The notes under the pieces were generated by a model. It saw nothing but the letters and a program-made list of their open reading frames with translations, had not been told where the DNA came from and searched no databases. From Sediminimonas sp. (GTDB lineage: Bacteria > Pseudomonadota > Alphaproteobacteria > Rhodobacterales > Rhodobacteraceae), in NCBI RefSeq assembly GCF_024637375.1, contig NZ_JAGXFK010000045.1:1-57247 (forward strand): 57,247 nt of DNA, written 5' to 3'. Positions within the stretch are counted from its first letter, which is position 1, and each line of letters begins with the position of its first letter. Shown piece by piece: positions 37,128 to 45,102 of the stretch. The position numbers and the translations under genes were made by a program.

Positions 37128-37877
37128 ATGATGATCACCGAACAAATTGCTACGGCCTCGCAAGATTGTGAAGACTGCCCCATCCGCCACCGCGCCGTAT
37201 GCGCCCGCTGCGAGACCGACGAGTTGGCGCGGATGGAAGAAATCAAGTATTATCGCAGCTTCGAGGCCGGCCAGACAGTGATCTGGGCCGGCGACCGCAT
37301 GGATTTCGTCGGTTCGGTGGTGTCGGGGATCGCGACGCTGACGCAGACGATGGAAGACGGACGTACCCAGATGGTGGGCCTGCTGCTGCCCAGTGATTTC
37401 GTCGGCCGCCCCGGCCGCGACGGGGCCGCATATGACGTGGTTGCGACCACCGACCTGACGATGTGCTGTTTCCGCAAGAAGCCGTTCGAGGCGATGATGG
37501 TCTCGACCCCGCATATCGCGCAGCGATTGCTGGAAATGACGCTTGATGAGCTGGACGCGGCGCGCGAGTGGATGCTGGTTCTGGGCCGCAAGACGGCACG
37601 CGAGAAGATCGCCAGCCTGCTGTCGATCATCGCCCGGCGCGACGCCTCGCTGAACCTGCGCGGCAGCGACGGGCCGATGGTGTTCGACCTGCCGCTGACG
37701 CGCGAGGCGATGTCCGACTACCTTGGCCTGACGCTGGAGACCGTCAGCCGGCAGATATCGGCGCTCAAGCGCGATGGCGTGATCGAACTGAGCGGCAAGC
37801 GCCACGTGACGGTGCCGGATTTCGACCGCCTGATGAACGAGGCGGGTGACGATTGCGACGGCGGCATGCTGGCCTGA
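37128..37877 (+). CDS. fnrL: Oxygen-sensing regulator FnrL (Crp/Fnr family)
   Basis: Fe-S transcription factor that is active at low oxygen. The 249-residue product carries four Cys for a [4Fe-4S] cluster: CEDCPIRHRAVCARC at the N-terminus and one of the pair in LTMCCFRKKPF near 107. A cyclic-nucleotide-binding-like beta barrel spans about 35-150, and the helix-turn-helix MSDYLGLTLETVSRQISALK near 193-212 has the E..SR recognition pattern that reads TTGA. Start ATG 37128 (or the adjacent 37131). Divergent from hemN; its likely targets with visible boxes are hemN, uspA, ccoN and ccoG. Confidence 0.95.
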   Translation: MMITEQIATASQDCEDCPIRHRAVCARCETDELARMEEIKYYRSFEAGQTVIWAGDRMDFVGSVVSGIATLTQTMEDGRTQMVGLLLPSDFVGRPGRDGAAYDVVATTDLTMCCFRKKPFEAMMVSTPHIAQRLLEMTLDELDAAREWMLVLGRKTAREKIASLLSIIARRDASLNLRGSDGPMVFDLPLTREAMSDYLGLTLETVSRQISALKRDGVIELSGKRHVTVPDFDRLMNEAGDDCDGGMLA

Positions 37878-38080
37878 GGCGGCCGAATCGGCGCCAAGCC
37901 CATGGTTAACAAGCAAAATCCCTGTATGTATCGCGGCGGTAAACCGTCGGTATCGCGTCGGTATTCTTGTCGATTCCGCGCAGGTTAACAGGCCGGACGG
38001 TCGACCGCGGGGCAGGTTACAGCCCGTGACGTGCGCCGCGCGGAGCCGGAGGGCCGCAAGGGGACCCCGTGCGATCGGAG

Positions 38081-38148
38081 ATCCTCGGGTCGCGCCCGAG
38101 GATGACGCCCTTGTTGCGGGTGGAGATCCTCGGGTCGGGCTCGAGGAT
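38081..38148. repeat. Two REP-like palindromes in direct orientation
   Basis: Copy 1 (38081-38103) is ATCCTCGGG and CCCGAGGAT around five bases; copy 2 (38126-38148) is the same with one mismatch in the right arm. Both are preceded by GGAG and followed by GAC, so the unit is repeated with flanks at a 45-base period. Similar units occur at 47499-47558. Confidence 0.85.
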
Positions 38149-38207
38149 GACGTTGGTGTCGGGGGATGCTGATGGACGTTGAGCGCATGGCGCCCGGCCG
38201 GCGCCGC

Positions 38208-38252
38208 GCGCCCGCCCGCCTGACAACATGGTTGCCCCAGGCGGGCGGGCGC
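38208..38252. repeat. Long hairpin, 15-base-pair perfect stem
   Basis: GCGCCCGCCCGCCTG (38208-38222) pairs with CAGGCGGGCGGGCGC (38238-38252); the 15-base loop contains a further CAAC/GTTG pairing. It could stop transcription from fnrL or uspA, but neither side has a T-run. Confidence 0.7.
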
Positions 38253-38407
38253 CCGGCTATTGACACGGTTCAGATGCGGTCAACCGAGCGCAATGCGTCC
38301 TGGTCACCCGAATCCATAATGCGCAACATTGATCATCACGGCCCCGGATCGCTTGCGAACCTGCGGTCACACCGAAACCTGATGAAGTGGACGTCGAATC
38401 CACCTTG

Positions 38408-39247
38408 CTAGTGCGCCATGAACACCGGCAGCGTCGCCTGTTCGAGCATGTTGCGCGTGGCGCCGCCCAGGATCGCCTCGCGGAAGCGCGAATGCCCGTA
38501 GGCGCCCATCACGACCAGGTCCGATTCGGTGTCGGTGGCGTGGCGCATCAGCACGTCCGAGACGCGCGGCATGGTCTTCGACAGCACGTCGATTTCCGGG
38601 CGCACGCCGTGGCGGGCGAGGTATTGCGACAACTGCCCGCCCGGATCGGAGCGGTTGGGCCCGTGTGCGGGCGGGTCGATGACCACCACGCGCACCGTTT
38701 CCGCCGCCTGCAGGAAGGGCATGGCAGCGCGGGCCGCCGACAGTGCCTCGGCGCTTTCGTTCCAACCCAGTACGATCTGCCGCGGGCGGACCAGCGGCTT
38801 GGCATCGTCGGGCACGACCAGGACCGGCGCCTGGCCCTCGAACATGGCCGATTCGACGATCGGCTCCAGCTCGGCGCCGCGGCCCTCGCCATAGGGTTGC
38901 GGCAGGATCACCAGATCCGAAAACCGCGCCCGCGCGGCCACGTGGCGGCCCATGTCGGCGATCTGTGCGACGCCGCTGTCGGCGCTCCACCAGACACCGG
39001 AGGCGCCGAGGCGCTTCTTCACCGCCTCTTCTATCTCGCGCGCTTCTTCCTGTGCGCGGGTGATGGTTTCCTGAAGGACCATGGCGTTGGCGCCGGCGTA
39101 GTAATAGCCCGTCTGGCTGCGGTCGACGCCCATGCACATCACGTCGAAATGCGCCTGGTTGGCCTCGGCCAGGGCCACGCCCTGGTCAAGCACGCCGTCG
39201 GCGAGGGCCATGTCGGTGAGTACTGTCAGTAGTGATTTGAATTCCAT
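38408..39247 (-). CDS. Universal stress protein, tandem Usp domains
   Basis: Cytoplasmic stress protein of 279 residues with two Usp-like halves. The second half ends in the ATP-binding motif VVMGAYGHSRFREAILGGATR near 246-266, followed by LPVFMAH; the first half contains LVILPQPYGEG and APVLVVPDD. It is translated from ATG 39247 after AGGAG. An FNR box (39320-39333) lies about 73 bases upstream, and the gene is divergent from ccoN, so expression under low oxygen is likely. Confidence 0.9.
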   Translation of the reverse strand: MEFKSLLTVLTDMALADGVLDQGVALAEANQAHFDVMCMGVDRSQTGYYYAGANAMVLQETITRAQEEAREIEEAVKKRLGASGVWWSADSGVAQIADMGRHVAARARFSDLVILPQPYGEGRGAELEPIVESAMFEGQAPVLVVPDDAKPLVRPRQIVLGWNESAEALSAARAAMPFLQAAETVRVVVIDPPAHGPNRSDPGGQLSQYLARHGVRPEIDVLSKTMPRVSDVLMRHATDTESDLVVMGAYGHSRFREAILGGATRNMLEQATLPVFMAH

Positions 39248-39319
39248 TTCGTTCTCCTTCGGGTCTGCCCGCTGGGGGTGGGGATGACCGCACGTTAGCG
39301 GCATCCTGTCGCGGTGACT

Positions 39320-39333
39320 TTGACACGAGTCAA
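39320..39333. promoter_or_regulatory. FNR box upstream of uspA
   Basis: TTGACACGAGTCAA, a perfect TTGAC/GTCAA inverted repeat with a four-base centre, lies on the uspA side of the uspA-ccoN gap. Confidence 0.82.
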
Positions 39334-39351
39334 GAAACCCGTGCAGCAGTT

Positions 39352-39365
39352 TTGATGCAGATCAA
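39352..39365. promoter_or_regulatory. FNR box upstream of ccoN
   Basis: TTGATGCAGATCAA, the full consensus (TTGAT-N4-ATCAA), lies 100 bases before the ccoN start; its centre is 32 bases from that of the uspA box, so the two promoters could be controlled as a pair. Confidence 0.87.
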
Positions 39366-39465
39366 AGCGACAATTCGTCAGTGTGTTCATTACGTGCCAT
39401 GATCTAAACTGTGAAACGCGAATTATTCCGACTCGCGCAAGGATCAGACGAAGGGACGCAAAAAA

Positions 39466-41070
39466 ATGGGTAACTACATCAAGCTGATTGCGCTTGGCTT
39501 GGTCACGCTTCTAGCGTTGATCGCCGCCAATTACGCGCGCGATCTGGCCTACCTGGTGAACGCGCTGACGGTGGCGCTGGTCGCCGGTGGCCTCTTTCTT
39601 TGGACGCTTCGCCACACCGACGAGCCGTCAGCCGAGGTGGACTTGTCCGGGCAATACATGGATGGCGTGGTGCGCGCGGGCGTCATCGCCACGGCAATGT
39701 GGGCCATCGTCGGGTTCCTGGTCGGGGTGACGATCGCATTCCAGTTGGCCTTTCCGCAGCTCAACTTCGAGTGGGCGCAAGGCTATGCGAATTTCGGCCG
39801 TCTGCGGCCGCTGCACACCTCGGCGGTGATTTTCGCGTTTGGCGGCAACGCGCTGATCGCGACCTCGTTCTACGTGGTGCAACGCACTTCGGCGGCGCGG
39901 CTGTGGGGCGGCAACCTTGCGTGGTTCGTGTTCTGGGGCTACCAACTGGTGATCGTGCTGGCGGCTACGGGTTACCTGCTGGGCGCCACGCAATCCAGGG
40001 AATACGCCGAGCCGGAATGGCTGACCGACTGGTGGCTGACCATCGTCTGGGTGGCTTACCTGGCGGTGTTCCTGGGCACCATCGTGAAGCGGAGAGAGCC
40101 GCATATCTACGTCGCCAACTGGTTCTACCTGTCTTTCATCATCACGGTGGCGATGCTGCATGTCGTCAACAACCTGAGCATTCCGGTGTCGATTTTCGGG
40201 TCGAAGTCGGTCTCGCTGTTCTCGGGTGTGCAGGACGCGATGACGCAATGGTGGTACGGCCACAACGCGGTGGGTTTCTTCCTGACTGCCGGGTTCCTGG
40301 GCATGATGTATTACTTCGTGCCGAAACAGGCCGAGCGGCCGATCTACAGCTACAAGCTCAGCATCATCCACTTCTGGGCGCTGATCTTCATCTATATCTG
40401 GGCCGGTCCGCACCACCTGCACTACACGGCGCTGCCCGACTGGGCCTCGACGCTGGGCATGGTGTTCTCGATCGTGCTGTGGATGCCGTCCTGGGGCGGG
40501 ATGATCAACGGTCTGATGACGCTGTCGGGGGCATGGGACAAGCTGCGCACCGACCCGGTGATCCGGATGATGGTGATCGCCGTGGGTTTCTACGGCATGT
40601 CCACTTTCGAAGGGCCGATGATGTCGATCCGCGCGGTGAACTCTCTGAGCCACTACACCGACTGGACGATCGGGCACGTGCATTCCGGCGCGCTTGGCTG
40701 GAACGGCATGATCACCTTCGGCGCGCTCTACTTCCTGGTGCCGCGCCTGTGGAACCGCGAGGCGCTCTACAGCCTGCGGCTGGTCAGCTGGCACTTCTGG
40801 CTCGCCACCATCGGCATCATTCTCTACGCGGCATCCATGTGGGTGACCGGCATCATGGAGGGTCTGATGTGGCGCGAAGTGGACGCCAACGGCTTCCTCG
40901 TGAACGCCTTTGCCGACACCGTCGCCGCCAAGTTCCCGATGTACGTGGTGCGCGGTCTGGGCGGGGTGCTCTACCTCGGCGGTGCCATCATCATGTGTTA
41001 CAATCTGGTCATGACTGTGAAGCGTTCGCCGGCCGTCGAGGCCACGAACAGCACAGTTCCGGCTGAATAA
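39466..41070 (+). CDS. ccoN: cbb3-type cytochrome c oxidase subunit I
   Basis: Catalytic subunit with the low-spin haem b and the b3-CuB centre that reduces O2. The 534-residue product has about 12 membrane helices; [20 protein letters not shown] near 125-144 and [19 protein letters not shown] near 261-279 hold haem/CuB histidines, [14 protein letters not shown] near 316-329 has the paired His of CuB, and [17 protein letters not shown] near 399-415 the haem-ligand histidines. High-affinity enzyme for low oxygen. First gene of ccoNOQP; an FNR box sits upstream. Confidence 0.98.
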   Translation: MGNYIKLIALGLVTLLALIAANYARDLAYLVNALTVALVAGGLFLWTLRHTDEPSAEVDLSGQYMDGVVRAGVIATAMWAIVGFLVGVTIAFQLAFPQLNFEWAQGYANFGRLRPLHTSAVIFAFGGNALIATSFYVVQRTSAARLWGGNLAWFVFWGYQLVIVLAATGYLLGATQSREYAEPEWLTDWWLTIVWVAYLAVFLGTIVKRREPHIYVANWFYLSFIITVAMLHVVNNLSIPVSIFGSKSVSLFSGVQDAMTQWWYGHNAVGFFLTAGFLGMMYYFVPKQAERPIYSYKLSIIHFWALIFIYIWAGPHHLHYTALPDWASTLGMVFSIVLWMPSWGGMINGLMTLSGAWDKLRTDPVIRMMVIAVGFYGMSTFEGPMMSIRAVNSLSHYTDWTIGHVHSGALGWNGMITFGALYFLVPRLWNREALYSLRLVSWHFWLATIGIILYAASMWVTGIMEGLMWREVDANGFLVNAFADTVAAKFPMYVVRGLGGVLYLGGAIIMCYNLVMTVKRSPAVEATNSTVPAE

Positions 41071-41084
41071 GGAGGGCCGGAGAG

Positions 41085-41813
41085 ATGGCAATTCTGGAAA
41101 AACACAAGATTCTCGAGAAGAACATCACACTTCTCGCGATCTTCGCCTTCCTCGTCGTGACGGTCGGGGGGATCGTACAGATCGCCCCGCTGTTCTGGCT
41201 GGAAAACACGATCGAGGATGTCGAGGGCATGCGCCCCTATTCCCCGCTGGAGCTGACCGGGCGCGACATCTATATCCGCGAGGGCTGCTACGTCTGCCAC
41301 AGCCAGATGATCCGGCCGATGCGCGACGAGGTGGAACGCTACGGCCATTACAGCCTGGCGGCGGAGTCGCAGTACGACCACCCGTTCCAGTGGGGGTCGA
41401 AGCGCACCGGGCCCGACCTGGCCCGTGTCGGCGGGCGCTACTCGGACACCTGGCACGTCGATCACCTGACGGACCCGCAGGCCGTGGTGCCCGAATCCGT
41501 GATGCCGAAATACGGCTTCCTCAAGAACCGGCTGATCGAGCCCGAGTACATCGAGGATCGCCTGCGAACCGACCGGATGGTTGGCGTGCCTTACACCGAC
41601 GCGATGATCGAGAACGCCAGGGCCGATTTCGAGGCGCAGATCGATCCCTATGCGGATGGTGTCGACGGGCTGATGGAGCGCTATCCCAAGGCGCAGGTGC
41701 GCAACTTTGATGGCGAGCCGGGCATTTCCGAGATGGATGCGCTGATCGCTTATCTGCAAATGCTGGGTACGTTGGTCGATTTCTCGACCTTCACGCCTGA
41801 CGCAAGCCGCTGA
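41085..41813 (+). CDS. ccoO: cbb3-type oxidase subunit II (monohaem cytochrome c)
   Basis: Membrane-anchored cytochrome c subunit of 242 residues. One membrane helix at about 15-36 and one haem site, [14 protein letters not shown] with CXXCH at 68-72; a late Met ([16 protein letters not shown] near 164-179) fits the axial ligand region. Starts 14 bases after ccoN behind GGAGGG. Confidence 0.97.
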   Translation: MAILEKHKILEKNITLLAIFAFLVVTVGGIVQIAPLFWLENTIEDVEGMRPYSPLELTGRDIYIREGCYVCHSQMIRPMRDEVERYGHYSLAAESQYDHPFQWGSKRTGPDLARVGGRYSDTWHVDHLTDPQAVVPESVMPKYGFLKNRLIEPEYIEDRLRTDRMVGVPYTDAMIENARADFEAQIDPYADGVDGLMERYPKAQVRNFDGEPGISEMDALIAYLQMLGTLVDFSTFTPDASR

Positions 41814-41828
41814 GGAAAGGGGAACGCA

Positions 41829-42023
41829 ATGGAAACCTATTCCGCACTCAGACAGTTTGCCGACAGTTGGGGCCTGCTTGGCATGTTCGTGTTCTTCATC
41901 GGCGTCGTGATCTGGGTTTTCCGGCCCGGCGCGTCGGCAACTTACGAGCACTACGCGAGCACGCCGCTTCGCAATGAAGACAAGCCTGCGCCGGATCGCG
42001 CGGACGACGCCAAGGAGGCGTGA
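41829..42023 (+). CDS. ccoQ: cbb3-type oxidase subunit IV
   Basis: Single-helix protein of 64 residues that stabilises the oxidase. It shows LRQFADSWGLLGMFVFFIG at about 7-25 and VIWVFRPGA, then a polar tail with DKPAPDRADD. Located between ccoO and ccoP as usual. Confidence 0.93.
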   Translation: METYSALRQFADSWGLLGMFVFFIGVVIWVFRPGASATYEHYASTPLRNEDKPAPDRADDAKEA

Positions 42024-42028
42024 GGACA

Positions 42029-42907
42029 ATGGCAAAACAACCGCAGAAGAAGAAAGAAGAGTACGAGACGACCGGCCACGAGTGGGACGGCATCAAGGAA
42101 CTCAACACGCCGCTGCCGCGGTGGTGGCTGTGGACCTTCTACATCACCATCGTCTGGGCCATCCTCTACACCATCGCCTACCCGGCATGGCCCGGCATCA
42201 AGTCGGCCACGCCCGGCCTGCTGGGCTGGTCGACGCGGGCCAATGTCGCCGCCGAGATCGCGCAGGCCGAACAGGCCAACGCCGCGATCAACGAGCGGCT
42301 GGCCTCGGTGGAACTGACCGCGATCACCGACGATCCGGAGTTGAGCAGCTACGCCGCCGATGCCGGCGCGGCGGTGTTCAAGACCTGGTGCGCGCAATGC
42401 CACGGGTCGGGCGCCGCAGGCGTGCAGGCGGGTGGTTATCCCAACCTGCTGGACGACGCCTGGCTCTGGGGTGGCACGATCGAGGACATCCATACGACCA
42501 TCGCGCACGGCATCCGCAACGAGGAAGACCCCGACGCGCGCTGGTCCCAGATGCCCGCCTTCGGGGAAATCCTGCCGCCCGAAGAGGTGGAACAGGTCGT
42601 CAACTACGTGATGAGCCTTTCGCCCAGTTACGAGCCGAAGGATCCGTCGCTGGTCGAGGCGAGCGCCGAGGTCTACGAGATCAACTGCGTCGCCTGTCAC
42701 CTTGAGGACGGCACCGGCGACCAGTTCCAGGGCGCGCCGAACCTGACCGACGCGATCTGGCTCTATGGTGGCGATTATCAAACGGTCAAGGAAACGGTGG
42801 TGAATGCACGCTTCGGTATCATGCCGCCCATGGGCGGGGCCGACTTGTCCGAGGCCGAGATTCGCGCCGTGGCCACCTACGTGCACCAGTTGGGCGGGGG
42901 CGAGTAA
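42029..42907 (+). CDS. ccoP: cbb3-type oxidase subunit III (dihaem cytochrome c)
   Basis: Dihaem subunit of 292 residues that feeds electrons to ccoN. After HEWDGIKELNTPLPRWWLW (about 17-35) comes the membrane helix, then two cytochrome c domains with WCAQCHGSGAAG (CXXCH near 124) and NCVACHLEDGTGDQ (near 220). The ATG 42029 lies five bases after the ccoQ stop. A terminator follows at 42957, closing the operon. Confidence 0.97.
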   Translation: MAKQPQKKKEEYETTGHEWDGIKELNTPLPRWWLWTFYITIVWAILYTIAYPAWPGIKSATPGLLGWSTRANVAAEIAQAEQANAAINERLASVELTAITDDPELSSYAADAGAAVFKTWCAQCHGSGAAGVQAGGYPNLLDDAWLWGGTIEDIHTTIAHGIRNEEDPDARWSQMPAFGEILPPEEVEQVVNYVMSLSPSYEPKDPSLVEASAEVYEINCVACHLEDGTGDQFQGAPNLTDAIWLYGGDYQTVKETVVNARFGIMPPMGGADLSEAEIRAVATYVHQLGGGE

Positions 42908-42927
42908 CACCGCCCGCGACACGAGAT

Positions 42928-42953
42928 ACCCATGGGGGCACGCCCCCATGGGT
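42928..42953. repeat. Perfect palindrome after ccoP
   Basis: ACCCATGGGGG (42928-42938) and CCCCCATGGGT (42943-42953) form an 11-base-pair hairpin with a four-base loop, 21 bases after the ccoP stop and just upstream of the terminator hairpin. Confidence 0.8.
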
Positions 42954-42956
42954 GCA

Positions 42957-43010
42957 GCACCGGCTCTCCGTCCTGTTCGCGCGTTTCCTGGAGAGCCGGT
43001 GCGCCTTTCC
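42957..43010 (+). terminator. Intrinsic terminator of ccoNOQP
   Basis: Stem GCACCGGCTCTCC (42957-42969) with GGAGAGCCGGTGC (42990-43002), 13 perfect pairs and a 20-base loop, followed by GCCTTTCC and a later CCTTT. It divides ccoNOQP from ccoGHIS. Confidence 0.78.
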
Positions 43011-43126
43011 TCACCTTTGCGAAATCGCAGGTAGCGTCAAGCCTGTCGAAAACGGCCGCAGCCCTGCGTCGGCCTGCCGCGTTTGAAGGGCGTGGCACTG
43101 GTATTAGATGAATAACAGATGCATTT

Positions 43127-43140
43127 TTGATTCAGGTCAA
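43127..43140. promoter_or_regulatory. FNR box upstream of ccoG
   Basis: TTGATTCAGGTCAA (one half-site TTGAT, the other GTCAA) lies 65 bases before the GTG start of ccoG, a spacing that fits FNR activation at about -41. Confidence 0.85.
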
Positions 43141-43204
43141 AGCCTCTTGGGCCCATTCCTGTGACAAGACGCGTGATCCCGAGAACTCACCCCGGAGCGA
43201 ATCT

Positions 43205-44641
43205 GTGGCCAACACCGAACCCGAAACCGCGCCGAGCCTCTACCAGGCGCGCGAGCCGATCTTCCCCCGCCGTGTCTCGGGCAAGTTTCGCAACCTGAAA
43301 TGGGCGATCATGATCGTCACGCTGGGGATCTACTATGTGACGCCCTGGATTCGCTGGGACCGCGGCCCGGAACTGCCGGACCAGGCGGTGCTGATCGACC
43401 TGGCGAGCCGGCGGTTCTTCTTCTTCTGGATCGAGATATGGCCACACGAGTTCTATTTCATTGCCGGGCTGCTGGTGATGGCGGGGCTGGGGCTGTTCCT
43501 GTTCACCTCGGCCATGGGGCGCGTGTGGTGCGGCTATACCTGCCCGCAGACGGTCTGGACCGACCTGTTCATGCTGGTCGAACGCTGGATCGAGGGCGAC
43601 CGCAACGCGCAACTTCGGCTGCACCGGCAGGAAAAGCTGGATTTCCGCAAGGCGCGGCTGCGGCTGACGAAATGGGCGCTCTGGCTTTTGATCGGGTTGG
43701 GCACAGGCGGCGCCTGGGTGTTCTATTTTGCCGACGCGCCGACCCTGGCGCGCGACCTGGTGACGCTACAGGCGCACCCGGTGGCCTACATCACCATGCT
43801 GATCCTGACTGCGACGACCTTTGTGTTCGGCGGGTTCGCGCGCGAACAGATCTGTATCTATGCCTGCCCGTGGCCGCGCATCCAGGCGGCGATGCTGGAC
43901 GAGGACAGCCTCGTCGTGGGCTACCGCGAATGGCGCGGCGAGCCGCGCGGCAAGCACCGCAAGGCCGAAGGCGCCGAGGAACTGGGCGATTGCATAGACT
44001 GCATGGCCTGCGTCAATGTCTGCCCGATGGGGATCGACATTCGCGACGGCCAGCAAATGGAGTGCATTACCTGCGCGCTGTGCATCGACGCCTGCGACGA
44101 GGTGATGGAACGCATAGGCAAGCCGCGTGGCCTGATCGACTACATGGCCCTGACCGACGAAGAACGCGAACGCGCGGGCAAGCCGCCCAAGCCGGTGTGG
44201 AAGCACATCTTTCGCCCGCGCACCGTTCTTTATACCACGCTCTGGGCGCTGGTCGGCATCGGCCTGGTCGTGGCGCTGTTCGTGCGCTCGGATATCGGGC
44301 TGACGGTGGCGCCGGTGCGCAACCCTATCTATGTCACCATGTCCGACGGCGCGATCCGCAACACCTACGACGTGCGGCTGCGCAACAAGCACGGCGAGGC
44401 GCGGCAGATCAAGCTTGCCGTGGCGGGCGAGCCCGAGTTGTTCGTTCAGCTTGAAGGCACGCCCTACAGCTCGGTTTCGGTGCCCGCCGACAGCACCTCG
44501 CAACAGCGGGTCTATGTCACCGCGCCCGCCGGCTCGGACGCGGCGCGTGCCGACAGCATCGACATCCGCCTGTGGATAGAGGATACCGCCAACGGCGATC
44601 GCGCCTACAAGGACACCGTTTTTAACGGAAGGGGTAACTGA
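43205..44641 (+). CDS. ccoG: cbb3 oxidase accessory protein CcoG (FixG, polyferredoxin)
   Basis: Membrane iron-sulfur protein for cbb3 maturation, reported to act in copper reduction/delivery. 478 residues with about five membrane helices; two [4Fe-4S] sites in GDCIDCMACVNVCPMGIDI near 261-279 and MECITCALCIDACDEVM near 286-302, a CGYTCPQTVW motif near 109-118 and an additional YACPWPRIQ near 219. The C-terminal third is an Ig-like periplasmic domain. GTG 43205 with GGAG upstream was chosen; in-frame extension upstream begins inside the FNR box and is rejected. Heads ccoGHIS. Confidence 0.93.
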   Translation: MANTEPETAPSLYQAREPIFPRRVSGKFRNLKWAIMIVTLGIYYVTPWIRWDRGPELPDQAVLIDLASRRFFFFWIEIWPHEFYFIAGLLVMAGLGLFLFTSAMGRVWCGYTCPQTVWTDLFMLVERWIEGDRNAQLRLHRQEKLDFRKARLRLTKWALWLLIGLGTGGAWVFYFADAPTLARDLVTLQAHPVAYITMLILTATTFVFGGFAREQICIYACPWPRIQAAMLDEDSLVVGYREWRGEPRGKHRKAEGAEELGDCIDCMACVNVCPMGIDIRDGQQMECITCALCIDACDEVMERIGKPRGLIDYMALTDEERERAGKPPKPVWKHIFRPRTVLYTTLWALVGIGLVVALFVRSDIGLTVAPVRNPIYVTMSDGAIRNTYDVRLRNKHGEARQIKLAVAGEPELFVQLEGTPYSSVSVPADSTSQQRVYVTAPAGSDAARADSIDIRLWIEDTANGDRAYKDTVFNGRGN

Positions 44642-45099
44642 TGGCGCAAAGGGAAATCACCGGACGCCACGTCTTCATCGGTTTCACGGTCGCCTTCGGG
44701 GTGATCGTCACGGTGAACCTGGTCATGGCATATTCGGCGCTCGCGACCTTCCCGGGGCTTGAGGCGAACAATGGCTACATCGCCAGCCAGACCTTCGACG
44801 AACGCCGCGAGGCGCAGGAGGCGCTCGGCTGGAGCGTGCGCGCCGACCACGCCGACGGCATGATGGTCATGCGCATCACCGATGCCGAAGGCGTGCCGGT
44901 CGAGGCCCGCGACGTGGAAGTGTTGGTGGGGCGGTCCACCACGGTGGCGCATGACCAGTCGCCGGATTTGCAATTCAACGGTGGCGCCTATGTCGCACGG
45001 CTGGACCTGGCGGGCGGGAAATGGGTGGTACACCTGAGCGCCACGGCGCCGGACGGCACGCCGTTTCGGCAGCGGTTCAATCTGCATGTGAAAAGGTAA
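44641..45099 (+). CDS. ccoH: cbb3 oxidase assembly protein CcoH (FixH)
   Basis: Membrane assembly factor of 152 residues. One membrane helix at about 10-33 (HVFIGFTVAFGVIVTVNLVM), NNGYIASQTFDERREAQEAL near 43-62 typical of FixH, and a periplasmic beta-rich domain. Its ATG shares a base with the ccoG stop (TGATG). Confidence 0.95.
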   Translation: MAQREITGRHVFIGFTVAFGVIVTVNLVMAYSALATFPGLEANNGYIASQTFDERREAQEALGWSVRADHADGMMVMRITDAEGVPVEARDVEVLVGRSTTVAHDQSPDLQFNGGAYVARLDLAGGKWVVHLSATAPDGTPFRQRFNLHVKR

Positions 45100-45102
45100 G
45101 CC

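Larger units (their letters stand above)
37878..38407. other. Gene-free region between convergent fnrL and uspA
   Basis: 530 bases without a credible gene. It holds two REP-like palindromes (38081-38148), a long perfect hairpin (38208-38252), and an imperfect direct repeat of CGTCGGTAT near 37950. The rest shows nothing I can name. Confidence 0.7.

Noticed and set aside
38081-38148. CRISPR-like repeat pair
   Set aside because: Only two palindromic units with a short spacer and no further repeats or cas genes; fits REP elements.
38265-38400. Additional FNR-like sites near uspA 3' end (TTGAC...GTCAA and TTGATCATCA)
   Set aside because: Spacing is 14 bases in the first case and the second lacks a proper right half-site.
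43127-43204. Longer N-terminus for CcoG starting at TTG 43127
   Set aside because: This TTG is part of the FNR box; the GTG at 43205 has a good ribosome-binding site.
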